Shown here piece after piece: positions 32,730-39,415 of a DNA stretch of 44,553 nucleotides. Below the pieces are notes generated by a model. That model was not told where the DNA came from, made no database searches, and saw only the letters and a program-made list of their open reading frames with translations. A program made the position numbers and the translations under genes. Source of the stretch: Butyrivibrio sp. GTDB taxonomy: Bacteria > Bacillota > Clostridia > Lachnospirales > Lachnospiraceae. Where the stretch lies: assembly GCA_014799955.1 (NCBI GenBank), contig JAAVHB010000096.1:1-44553 (forward strand), written 5' to 3'. How positions within the stretch are numbered: position 1 is the first letter of the stretch; each line of letters opens with the position of its first letter.

Positions 32730-33407
32730 ATGAAGGAATACAAGGTTATTGAGGTAAAGCGCAGTATTTTTGAGGATAACAACGCCGACGCGGACAGGCT
32801 CAGACAGGAGCTTAAGAGCGAAAATACATTTCTTTTGAATCTCATGTCGTCGCCCGGGGCGGGCAAGACAACCACGCTTAAGCGCACTATTGCCGCGCTT
32901 AAGGACGAATTGAGAATCGGCGTTATGGAGGCAGACATAGATTCGGAGGTGGACGCCGAGGCGATAGCCGAAACGGGAGTCAGGGCAATTCAGATTCATA
33001 CAGGAGGAATGTGCCATCTTGACGCGGATATGACAAGACAGGGTATCAGGGAGCTTAATACCGCGGACTTGGATTTTGTGGTTCTGGAGAATGTCGGGAA
33101 TCTCGTATGCCCGGCGGAATTTGATACGGGCAGCACCAAAAACGCGATGATTCTTTCGGTTCCAGAGGGTGACGACAAACCGCTTAAGTATCCGCTTATG
33201 TTTTCAATCTGCGACGTGGTGCTTGTGAACAAATGCGATACGCTCTGTGTTTTTGACGATTTTGACAAGGACAGGGTTAAGGAGCGGATACTGAATCTCA
33301 ATCCGAAGGCGGAGGTTATTTTCGTATCGGCAAAGACGGGCGAGGGCTTTGATGAGTGGATTGAATGGATAAGAAGGTCGGTTAAGGAGTATAATTCGCG
33401 GGCGTAG
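32730..33407 (+). CDS. hypB: Hydrogenase/urease nickel incorporation GTPase HypB
   Basis: A 225-residue SIMIBI-class GTPase inserting nickel into [NiFe]-hydrogenase or a related enzyme. Walker A is SPGAGKTTTLKR, Walker B/switch EADIDSEVDAEAI, the metal-binding region TGGMCHLDADM with ENVGNLVCPAEFD, and the guanine-specificity motif VNKCD. The N-terminal His-rich or CxxCGC nickel-storage segment of some HypB proteins is absent. It stands alone: no hypA, hypC-F or hydrogenase gene is adjacent. A terminator follows at 33460. Confidence 0.94.
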   Translation: MKEYKVIEVKRSIFEDNNADADRLRQELKSENTFLLNLMSSPGAGKTTTLKRTIAALKDELRIGVMEADIDSEVDAEAIAETGVRAIQIHTGGMCHLDADMTRQGIRELNTADLDFVVLENVGNLVCPAEFDTGSTKNAMILSVPEGDDKPLKYPLMFSICDVVLVNKCDTLCVFDDFDKDRVKERILNLNPKAEVIFVSAKTGEGFDEWIEWIRRSVKEYNSRA

Positions 33408-33459
33408 GCTATACGGTAATGCGGTATTGACGAAAAGCATGAAAAACTTATGAAGATGA

Positions 33460-33494
33460 AACGGCACAGCTACAGACGGCGGTGCCGTTTTTTT
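33460..33494 (+). terminator. Rho-independent terminator after hypB
   Basis: AACGGCAC and GTGCCGTT around a 14-nt loop, followed by a T-run. Confidence 0.85.
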
Positions 33495-33575
33495 ATACAA
33501 AACCGACGCGCATACTTTTAATGTGTGAAAAAATGGGTACTCTAATAGCGGGAATAATTTACGGAGAGGTTAAAA

Positions 33576-35342
33576 ATGGATTTTTTTAACGTATTGTCGC
33601 TGCTTGGAGGGCTGGCTTTTTTTCTTTTCGGAATGAAATATATGGGCGACGGGCTTGCGAAACTGACCGGAGGAAGAATGGAGCGCACGCTTGAGAGGCT
33701 TACCTCGGGCAGAATCAGGGCGGTGGCGCTCGGCGCGGGAGTTACGGCGGTTATTCAGTCCTCGTCGGCAACGACCGTCATGGTGGTCGGTTTTGTAAAT
33801 TCAGGCATAATGAAGCTCAGACAGGCGGTCGGAGTTATTTTCGGAGCAAATATCGGAACGACCCTGACTGCGTGGATTTTCAGCCTGTCGGGAATAGACA
33901 GCGGGAGCTTCTGGGTAAAAATGCTTAAGCCGTCGTCATTTGCTCCGATTGTCGCGGTTATCGGAATAATTCCCGTGCTTTTTTCCAAAAAAGACGGAAA
34001 AAAGGACGTGGGCGCGATAATGGTGAGCTTTGCGGTGCTTATGGAGGGAATGGAAATGATGAGCGGCGCGGTCGCCCCGTTAAAGAACAGTCCAGAATTC
34101 GCAAGACTTTTTACGTTGTTTTCGAATCCCGTGGCGGGAATGCTTGCGGGGGCGTTTTTGGCGGCGCTTCTGCAAAGCTCGTCCGCGTCGGTCGGTATTT
34201 TACAGGCTTTATGCAGCACCGGAGCGGTGGCGTATTCGGGCGTTTTTCCGCTTATTCTCGGACAGAATATCGGAACCTGTGTGACGGCTCTGATTTCCTC
34301 GGTGGGCGCGTCCAAGAACGCCAGACGCGCGGCATTCGTTCATCTGTATTTCAACCTTATAGGAACGGTTGTGTTTATGGGGCTTTTTTACGGAGTGAAT
34401 GCGTTTGTGCCTTTCGCGTTTCTGGATGAGACGGCGGGAGAGCTTGGGATTGCCGTTATCCATACGGTGTTTAACGTGTTTGCCACGGCGTTTTTGCTCC
34501 CGTTTGCGGGATTGCTGGAAAGGCTGGCGTGCCTTACTGTCAGGGAGGATAAAAATTCAGTCAGCCGGACTGGAGAGTTCAAGCTTCTTGATTCAAGGTT
34601 TATCGAAAAACCTGCTTTCGCTCTGGAGCAATGCATAAGAACCGCCGAAAACATGGCGCGCGAGATATGTGTGGCGGTGTACGAGGGAATAAGCCTTCTG
34701 ACGGATTATGATAAGGATAAGGCGGCCTTGGTCGTTGAAAAAGAAGAGCTTGCGGACCGTTTTGAGGACGAGCTCGGCTCATATCTTGTGAAGCTTAACG
34801 CAAAGGGGTTGAGCTCACAGGATTCACGGACCGTATCCAAGCTTTTGCACTGTATAGGGGATTTGGAGCGGATATCCGACCATTCACTGAACTTAAAGGA
34901 AACCGCGGACGAGATGCACGGCAAGGGACTTAAGTTCTCAAAGCAGGCGGCTGCGGAACTGGCGGTATTTACAAATGCGGTAAAGGACATTTTTGCGATT
35001 GCGGTGCAGGCGTTTGTAAACGACGACAAGCAGGAGGCGGCTTTGGTTGAGCCGCTTGAGGAGGTTATCGACAGGCTGAATGACGAGCTTAAGCTAAGGC
35101 ATATTGACAGGCTCAAGAACGGAGAATGCACAATCGAGCTTGGTTTTGCGCTTTCCGACATAACCACTAATTACGAGCGGATTGCCGACCACTGCTCAAA
35201 TATTGCGGTGTGTGTGCTGCAAATGGGCGAGGCAGGCTTTGAAGCGCATGACTATCTTGACAGAATGAAGTCGGACGACGAGAATTTTAAGCGGAGATAC
35301 AACGAATACAAGAAAAAATATGTTCTTCCGGAATGTGATTGA
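33576..35342 (+). CDS. Na/Pi cotransporter family protein with PhoU-like domain
   Basis: A 588-residue protein. The N-terminal half holds two inverted PF02690-type repeats, each with the QSSSA signature: GVTAVIQSSSATTVMVVGFVNSG with GANIGTTLTAW, and ALLQSSSASVGILQAL with GQNIGTCVTALISSVGASKN. From about residue 345 a helical PhoU-like domain follows (ELADRFEDELGSYLVKL, CIGDLERISDHSLNLKETADE, LSDITTNYERIADHCSNIAVCVL). It should import phosphate with sodium, the PhoU part probably regulating flux. Start behind GGAGAGG. No Pho box was recognised. Confidence 0.94.
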   Translation: MDFFNVLSLLGGLAFFLFGMKYMGDGLAKLTGGRMERTLERLTSGRIRAVALGAGVTAVIQSSSATTVMVVGFVNSGIMKLRQAVGVIFGANIGTTLTAWIFSLSGIDSGSFWVKMLKPSSFAPIVAVIGIIPVLFSKKDGKKDVGAIMVSFAVLMEGMEMMSGAVAPLKNSPEFARLFTLFSNPVAGMLAGAFLAALLQSSSASVGILQALCSTGAVAYSGVFPLILGQNIGTCVTALISSVGASKNARRAAFVHLYFNLIGTVVFMGLFYGVNAFVPFAFLDETAGELGIAVIHTVFNVFATAFLLPFAGLLERLACLTVREDKNSVSRTGEFKLLDSRFIEKPAFALEQCIRTAENMAREICVAVYEGISLLTDYDKDKAALVVEKEELADRFEDELGSYLVKLNAKGLSSQDSRTVSKLLHCIGDLERISDHSLNLKETADEMHGKGLKFSKQAAAELAVFTNAVKDIFAIAVQAFVNDDKQEAALVEPLEEVIDRLNDELKLRHIDRLKNGECTIELGFALSDITTNYERIADHCSNIAVCVLQMGEAGFEAHDYLDRMKSDDENFKRRYNEYKKKYVLPECD

Positions 35343-35394
35343 CAAAAATGAGGAAAGCTTTAGAATGTAAGATAGTAATATTTGCAATGAAGGT

Positions 35395-35439
35395 AAGTCC
35401 CGTTCGGTGCAGGGCACCTCGCGGGAATGTTAAAGGAGG
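35395..35439 (+). repeat. Hairpin/Shine-Dalgarno repeat, before trxA
   Basis: TCCCG (35398-35402), TTC, GGTGC (35406-35410), loop AGG, GCACC (35414-35418), TCG, CGGGA (35422-35426), then ATGTTAAAGGAGG. Compared with the coat-gene copy the inner stem changes from GGCGC/GCGCC to GGTGC/GCACC: both sides change, so pairing is kept. The trxA ATG is 20 nt after the outer stem. Confidence 0.85.
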
Positions 35440-35446
35440 ATTTTGT

Positions 35447-35752
35447 ATGGCAGTTAAGGAATTAAGCATGGAGGATTTTGACAGCGTAATCGCGTCCGGA
35501 AAGACGGTGGTAGATTTTTTTGCAACATGGTGCGGCCCCTGTAAAATGATGGCGCCGGTGCTTGCCGCCGCGTCGGAGGAATACACGGACATCAAGTTCG
35601 GGAAGGTCGATGTGGACAAGGCAGGGGAGCTTGCGGCGCGCTACAAAATAATGGGCGTTCCGACCTTGATTGTTTTTAAGGACGGAGAGGTAGCGCAGAA
35701 GTCCGTCGGAGCGATTTCAGGCGAAGAACTTGCGGAGCTTTTAAAGGACTGA
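35447..35752 (+). CDS. trxA: Thioredoxin
   Basis: A 101-residue thioredoxin with the redox motif FFATWCGPCKMMAPVL, the buried Asp in VVDFFA, and the cis-Pro loop IMGVPTLIVFKDGE. It reduces protein disulfides in the cytoplasm. The start at 35447 uses the AAAGGAGG supplied by the hairpin repeat. It is followed 22 bp later by the Rsm22-like methyltransferase. No thioredoxin reductase gene is adjacent. Confidence 0.96.
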   Translation: MAVKELSMEDFDSVIASGKTVVDFFATWCGPCKMMAPVLAAASEEYTDIKFGKVDVDKAGELAARYKIMGVPTLIVFKDGEVAQKSVGAISGEELAELLKD

Positions 35753-35774
35753 TTTACGGATTAAGGGGATAAAA

Positions 35775-36728
35775 ATGGAGTTTCCACAGACGGTAAGGGC
35801 AAAAACAGAGGAGCTTACGGACGGGATTCCGCTTGCGAGGCTTAGGCAGACGGCGGCGAGGCTGAGCGAGAGATACAGGAATGACGGCGGGAGCAAAAGA
35901 GTTATGACGGCGGAGGAAGCGGCGGTGTACTCGGCGGTGCGTATGCCTGCGACCTACGGGGCCGTCGGGGCGACGCTTTCCTATGCTCTTGAAAGCACGG
36001 ACGGTACTTTTGAAAGTATTATGGACGTGGGAGCGGGTACGGGAGCGGCTGTTCTGGCAGCGGACGCTCTTGTTTTGCCCGAACGTATAATATGCCTTGA
36101 ACGGGAGGATGCAATGCGTACGGTCGGAAAGGAGCTTTGCGGGGCGTACGGAGGAGCCGCGGCGGACGCGGAGTGGAGCTGCTTTGACATAGCCTCTGAC
36201 AGCATAAAAGACAGCGCAGACCTTGTGCTGTCCTCGTATATGCTGAACGAGCTTTCTCCCGACAAAATAAGCGGGGCTGTCGATAAAATGTGGTCGGCAG
36301 CCCGCAAAATGCTGCTTATTGTCGAGCCGGGAACCCCAGCCGGATATAAGGTGATTCGGGAGGTCAGGGAGAGGCTTATCGCGCAGGGCGCGTATATAGC
36401 GGCTCCGTGTCCCCATGCAGGGGTATGTCCGGCGTCTGCCGACGACTGGTGCCACTTTGCATGCAGAGTTGCGAGAAGCAGGCTTCATAAGCTGCTAAAG
36501 GATGGGGACGCTCCGTATGAGGACGAGAAGTTTACATATATCGCGGCTTCAAGGAAGCCTTGCACTCCCGCGCCCTCCAGAATCATGCGCCGCCCTTATG
36601 TCGGGAAAGGGAAAATTTCACTGAGGCTGTGCACGGAAAGCGGCTTTGAGGACAGGACTGTGACGTCGCGCGACAAGAGTGGCTTTAAGGCGGCGAAGAA
36701 AGCGGGCTGGGGCGGAAAGTATAATTAA
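35775..36728 (+). CDS. Rsm22-family (METTL17-like) rRNA methyltransferase-type protein
   Basis: A 317-residue protein with a Rossmann methyltransferase core (SAM motif SIMDVGAGTGAAVLAADAL at about residues 81-99, followed by IICLERED). A C-terminal cysteine motif begins APCPHAGVCP, with C212 and C218, followed by DDWCHFACRVARSRLHK (C226, C230) and KPC (C263). This matches the Rsm22/METTL17 family, in which conserved cysteines bind an iron-sulfur cluster and the protein acts in small ribosomal subunit assembly. In bacteria it probably acts on 16S rRNA or the small subunit. It begins behind AAGGGG and lies downstream of trxA, probably cotranscribed. Confidence 0.85.
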   Translation: MEFPQTVRAKTEELTDGIPLARLRQTAARLSERYRNDGGSKRVMTAEEAAVYSAVRMPATYGAVGATLSYALESTDGTFESIMDVGAGTGAAVLAADALVLPERIICLEREDAMRTVGKELCGAYGGAAADAEWSCFDIASDSIKDSADLVLSSYMLNELSPDKISGAVDKMWSAARKMLLIVEPGTPAGYKVIREVRERLIAQGAYIAAPCPHAGVCPASADDWCHFACRVARSRLHKLLKDGDAPYEDEKFTYIAASRKPCTPAPSRIMRRPYVGKGKISLRLCTESGFEDRTVTSRDKSGFKAAKKAGWGGKYN

Positions 36729-36741
36729 TAAGGGATAGTAA

Positions 36742-37071
36742 TTATCTTATAAATCGCTTATCCTCAGCGGGAATTCCCGCATCATCCGATACATACCGTT
36801 CTACTTTCATATGAAGGTCGTATTTTTCTCTGAGTTCCGAAATCTTTGACATCATAGGCGAGGCGTGGTGAATGTCAAGAGCCCGCTGTTCCTGCCAGCG
36901 GTCAATTAAAAGCACTGTTTCCTCGTCATCCATCGGGAAAAAATACTCATAGCCGATATTTCCTTCTTCGGCGCGGATATCGTTCACAATACCGCTTGAA
37001 ACCATCTCACGCGCGAATCTTTTTGCGTTTCCGTTCGTTCCCGTATAGTAGATGTTTATCGTAATCGCCAT
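36742..37071 (-). CDS. Antibiotic biosynthesis monooxygenase (ABM) domain protein, YgiN-like
   Basis: A 109-residue protein of the dimeric alpha/beta-barrel type: ITINIYYTGTNGNAKRFAREMVSSGIV, GNIGYEYFFPMDDEETVLLIDRWQEQRALDIHHASPMMSKISELREKYDLHMKVERYV. The WxxQxALDxHHxSP segment is typical of putative quinol monooxygenases. The actual reaction is uncertain. It starts at 37071 behind GGAGGTGAAAA and is convergent with the Rsm22-like gene, 13 bp between stops. Confidence 0.88.
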   Translation of the reverse strand: MAITINIYYTGTNGNAKRFAREMVSSGIVNDIRAEEGNIGYEYFFPMDDEETVLLIDRWQEQRALDIHHASPMMSKISELREKYDLHMKVERYVSDDAGIPAEDKRFIR

Positions 37072-37177
37072 TTTTCACCTCCGGTAAATAAAACATTGTT
37101 ATTTATTATAGCACATATCCGTAATTTTTCACTGTGTTTTTAGAAAAACGTATGAGCCGCCTTAAGCCCGCAAACTC

Positions 37178-37206
37178 TTGTAAAAAAACGGAGATTATGG
37201 TATAAT
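37178..37206 (+). promoter_or_regulatory. Promoter of the GGDEF-EAL leader
   Basis: TTGTAA at 37178-37183, 17 bp, TATAAT at 37201-37206 with an extended TGG. A second copy of the 12-bp core ATGGTATAATAT occurs at 37289-37300, also with an extended -10 but no clear -35. Hairpins lie between them. Confidence 0.6.
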
Positions 37207-37315
37207 ATGAATACTTAGCGAGGTTTTAACGAGCTTAGTATGAATATATGCCTGACACCTTAACGAGGCGAAGCCGAGTTTAGTTGTCATGGTATAATAT
37301 TCATGAAAGTAATTA

Positions 37316-37435
37316 GCAGTGCGAAAACAGATAAAGGCAGCCCTGCTGCTTGCAGCAAGGGATGTCTGTAGCTGTTTTCATAGGGCAAATGCCCGTGAGC
37401 GAGAAGACGCGAAAGCGTCTGCGAGCGTGCACTGC
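37316..37435 (+). ncRNA. Candidate multi-branch structured RNA in the GGDEF-EAL leader
   Basis: GCAGTGC (37316-37322) can pair with GCACTGC (37429-37435), enclosing three hairpins: GAAAACAG/CTGTTTTC with a long GC-rich inner stem (37323-37379), GGGCAAATGCCC (37383-37394), and GACGC-GAAA-GCGTC (37405-37418). This closed junction of 120 nt lies about 110 nt before the start codon and after the promoter. I do not recognise it as a known riboswitch class; it lacks the conserved core of c-di-GMP-I or c-di-GMP-II aptamers. The stretch from 37072 to 37545 otherwise holds only promoter sites and hairpins and no gene. Confidence 0.55.
37325..37384 (+). repeat. 60-bp direct repeat, copy 1
   Basis: A segment starting AAACAGATAAAGGCAG and ending CTGTTTTCATAGG. 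It folds: AAACAG/CTGTTT outer stem, AGGCA/TGTCT middle, CCCTGCTGC/GCAGCAAGGG inner stem with a TT loop. An identical copy lies 122 bp downstream. Confidence 0.95.
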
Positions 37436-37446
37436 GTTAAGGAGAG

Positions 37447-37506
37447 AAACAGATAAAGGCAGCCCTGCTGCTTGCAGCAAGGGATGTCTGTAGCTGTTTT
37501 CATAGG
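37447..37506 (+). repeat. 60-bp direct repeat, copy 2
   Basis: Identical over all 60 bases to the copy at 37325 and able to form the same hairpin. It ends 39 bp before the GGDEF-EAL start codon. The flanking multi-branch partners of copy 1 are not present here. Confidence 0.95.
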
Positions 37507-37545
37507 TAGGCTCGGACTTTTAGGTATGTGACAGAAGGTGTTTTT

Positions 37546-39222
37546 ATGATTATTGACGGGAATAAGCGGGAAGGGCTGCTTGAGTATTTTAACGATATTG
37601 TTGATATACTTGCCCCGTGTATGTATGACTATCTTTATTTATGGGATTTTGACGACGACTATTACTGCATTTCGTCTGCCGCTTACGAGAGATTCATGAT
37701 TCCCGCAAGCCGGTTTCATGATGTTACCTTAAGTCTTAAGGACTGTGTTTATTCGGGGGACTGGGAGAATCTGCAGCGCGATGTCAACCGTATTTTTACG
37801 GAGCCGGATTTTAATTTCCACAATCTTCAGTACAGATGGGTTGACCGTAACGGTGAGAACGTGTGGATAAATTGCAGGGGGCACGTTATCCGCAACGAGG
37901 AGGGCAGACCGCTGTATCTTATGGGATGCATCAACGAAATCGGCAATAAGCAGAAGGCGGACAATGTAAGCGGACTGCTTGGGGAGTCCAGCTTCAAGGA
38001 TGAGGTTAAGAACGTAGAGATTTCGGGCGGCAGCGGATTTATTCTCAGAATAGGAATAGATAATTTTAAGGAAATAAATGAAAACAAGGGTCTGGATTAC
38101 GGTGATATGGTACTGCGCAAGACGGCGGAGTGCATAAACGGCGTGCTTTTGTCCGAGCAGAAGCTGTACAAGATAGTTGCGGACGAATTTATTGTTATAG
38201 ATTTCGGCGGAAGGAACGAAGAATCCGCCAAGAAAATGTATGACAGGATATGCACGAGCATAAGCAGCTTTATCAGGGACAACCATTATGAGGTGTTCTA
38301 TACGGTTTCGGCGGGAATAAAGTGCTTTTCAAGCCTTGACGACGTATCATACAGCGAGCTTATGATGCTTTCCGAGTTTGCGCTTAACGAAGCCAAAAAC
38401 GGGGGCCGCAACAAATGCTATGTTTATTCGGAGGAAGATTATAATGCCTTCCTCGGCAAAAAGAATCTTATCAGGACAATCAGGCGTTCGGTAAACAATA
38501 ATTTCGAGGGTTTTGAGGCTTATTTTCAGCCGATAATTGATTTGAAGAGCGGGAAAATAACACACGCGGAAACGCTTCTGAGATTCAGGTCCGACAAAAC
38601 GGGACCGGTATCTCCTGCCAGGTTCATACCTCTTCTTGAGGAAAGTGCGCTGATTATACCTGTCGGAGCATGGGTGCTCGGCCAGGCGGCAAGCGCGTGT
38701 GCCGCGATACGCAGACATATTCCGGATTTCAAAATATCCTTTAATCTTTCGTACATACAGGTGCTTAAAAGCAATGCGCTTGAAGAAATACTGTCGTCTT
38801 TGGATACCGCGAAGCTTGAGCCGGGAAGCATAATAGTGGAGCTTACGGAAAGCGGATTCCTTGAAGCGAACAATAATTTTACGGCGTTCTGCGAGGGACT
38901 TACGTCATACGGAATTCCGCTCGCTCTTGACGATTTCGGAACGGGTTATTCCAATTTCCATTATCTTTACAATCTCAATCCGTCGATTATAAAGATTGAC
39001 AGATCGTTTACGATGAAGGCGCTGAAAAACGATTACGAGTACAATCTTCTTCAGCATATGTCGGACATGACGCACAGCATAGGTTCCAAGTTCTGCATTG
39101 AGGGAATTGAAACAAAAGAAGAGCTTGAAAGAATCAGCAGCATAAATCCCGATTACATTCAGGGCTATTATTACGGGAAACCCTGTCCTTTAGGCGAGTT
39201 TATGGATAAATTCGTTTTTTAA
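37546..39222 (+). CDS. PAS-GGDEF-EAL protein, probable c-di-GMP phosphodiesterase
   Basis: A 558-residue cytoplasmic protein. A PAS-like domain covers about residues 25-135 (YLYLWDFDDDYYCISS to LYLMGCINEIG). The GGDEF domain (about 145-295) keeps the metal-site D172 in DNFKEINENKGLDYGD but has VADEF at 211-215 instead of GGDEF, so cyclase activity is doubtful. The EAL domain (about 305-555) keeps all key residues: E342 (ETLLR), N400, E432 (ELTES), D462-D463 (LDDFGTGYSN), K483 (IIKIDRS), E519 (EGIET) and Q539 (IQGYYYGKP). It therefore probably hydrolyses c-di-GMP, with GGDEF as a possible GTP sensor. Start at ATG 37546 with AAGGTG upstream; a GTG at 37528 is less likely. Confidence 0.92.
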   Translation: MIIDGNKREGLLEYFNDIVDILAPCMYDYLYLWDFDDDYYCISSAAYERFMIPASRFHDVTLSLKDCVYSGDWENLQRDVNRIFTEPDFNFHNLQYRWVDRNGENVWINCRGHVIRNEEGRPLYLMGCINEIGNKQKADNVSGLLGESSFKDEVKNVEISGGSGFILRIGIDNFKEINENKGLDYGDMVLRKTAECINGVLLSEQKLYKIVADEFIVIDFGGRNEESAKKMYDRICTSISSFIRDNHYEVFYTVSAGIKCFSSLDDVSYSELMMLSEFALNEAKNGGRNKCYVYSEEDYNAFLGKKNLIRTIRRSVNNNFEGFEAYFQPIIDLKSGKITHAETLLRFRSDKTGPVSPARFIPLLEESALIIPVGAWVLGQAASACAAIRRHIPDFKISFNLSYIQVLKSNALEEILSSLDTAKLEPGSIIVELTESGFLEANNNFTAFCEGLTSYGIPLALDDFGTGYSNFHYLYNLNPSIIKIDRSFTMKALKNDYEYNLLQHMSDMTHSIGSKFCIEGIETKEELERISSINPDYIQGYYYGKPCPLGEFMDKFVF

Positions 39223-39330
39223 TACGAAAATAATAAGAGCGTATTTACGGTGATATGCTTTTCTTGGAAACGCGGCTTGGAGAGTGAAATTTTTTCAGTA
39301 ATTATGTAAAATTTTTACCGGATAATAGCG

Positions 39331-39359
39331 TTGAACTTCTTTTTGTTTTATACTATCAT
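39331..39359 (+). promoter_or_regulatory. Possible promoter of the sugar kinase operon
   Basis: TTGAAC at 39331-39336, 17 bp, TATCAT at 39354-39359. No cre site or operator was recognised with confidence. Confidence 0.45.
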
Positions 39360-39415
39360 AAAAGATGAATAGCTGTGCTTAAATACATAATATACTTAGC
39401 TTAAGGAGGTCAGAA

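Noticed and set aside
37325..37506. CRISPR array from the repeated 60-bp units
   Set aside because: Only two units with a structured 62-bp spacer, no cas genes, and repeats far longer than usual CRISPR repeats.
37316..37506. Known c-di-GMP riboswitch in front of the GGDEF-EAL gene
   Set aside because: The conserved core sequences and tetraloop/receptor pattern of class I and the pseudoknot pattern of class II could not be found.
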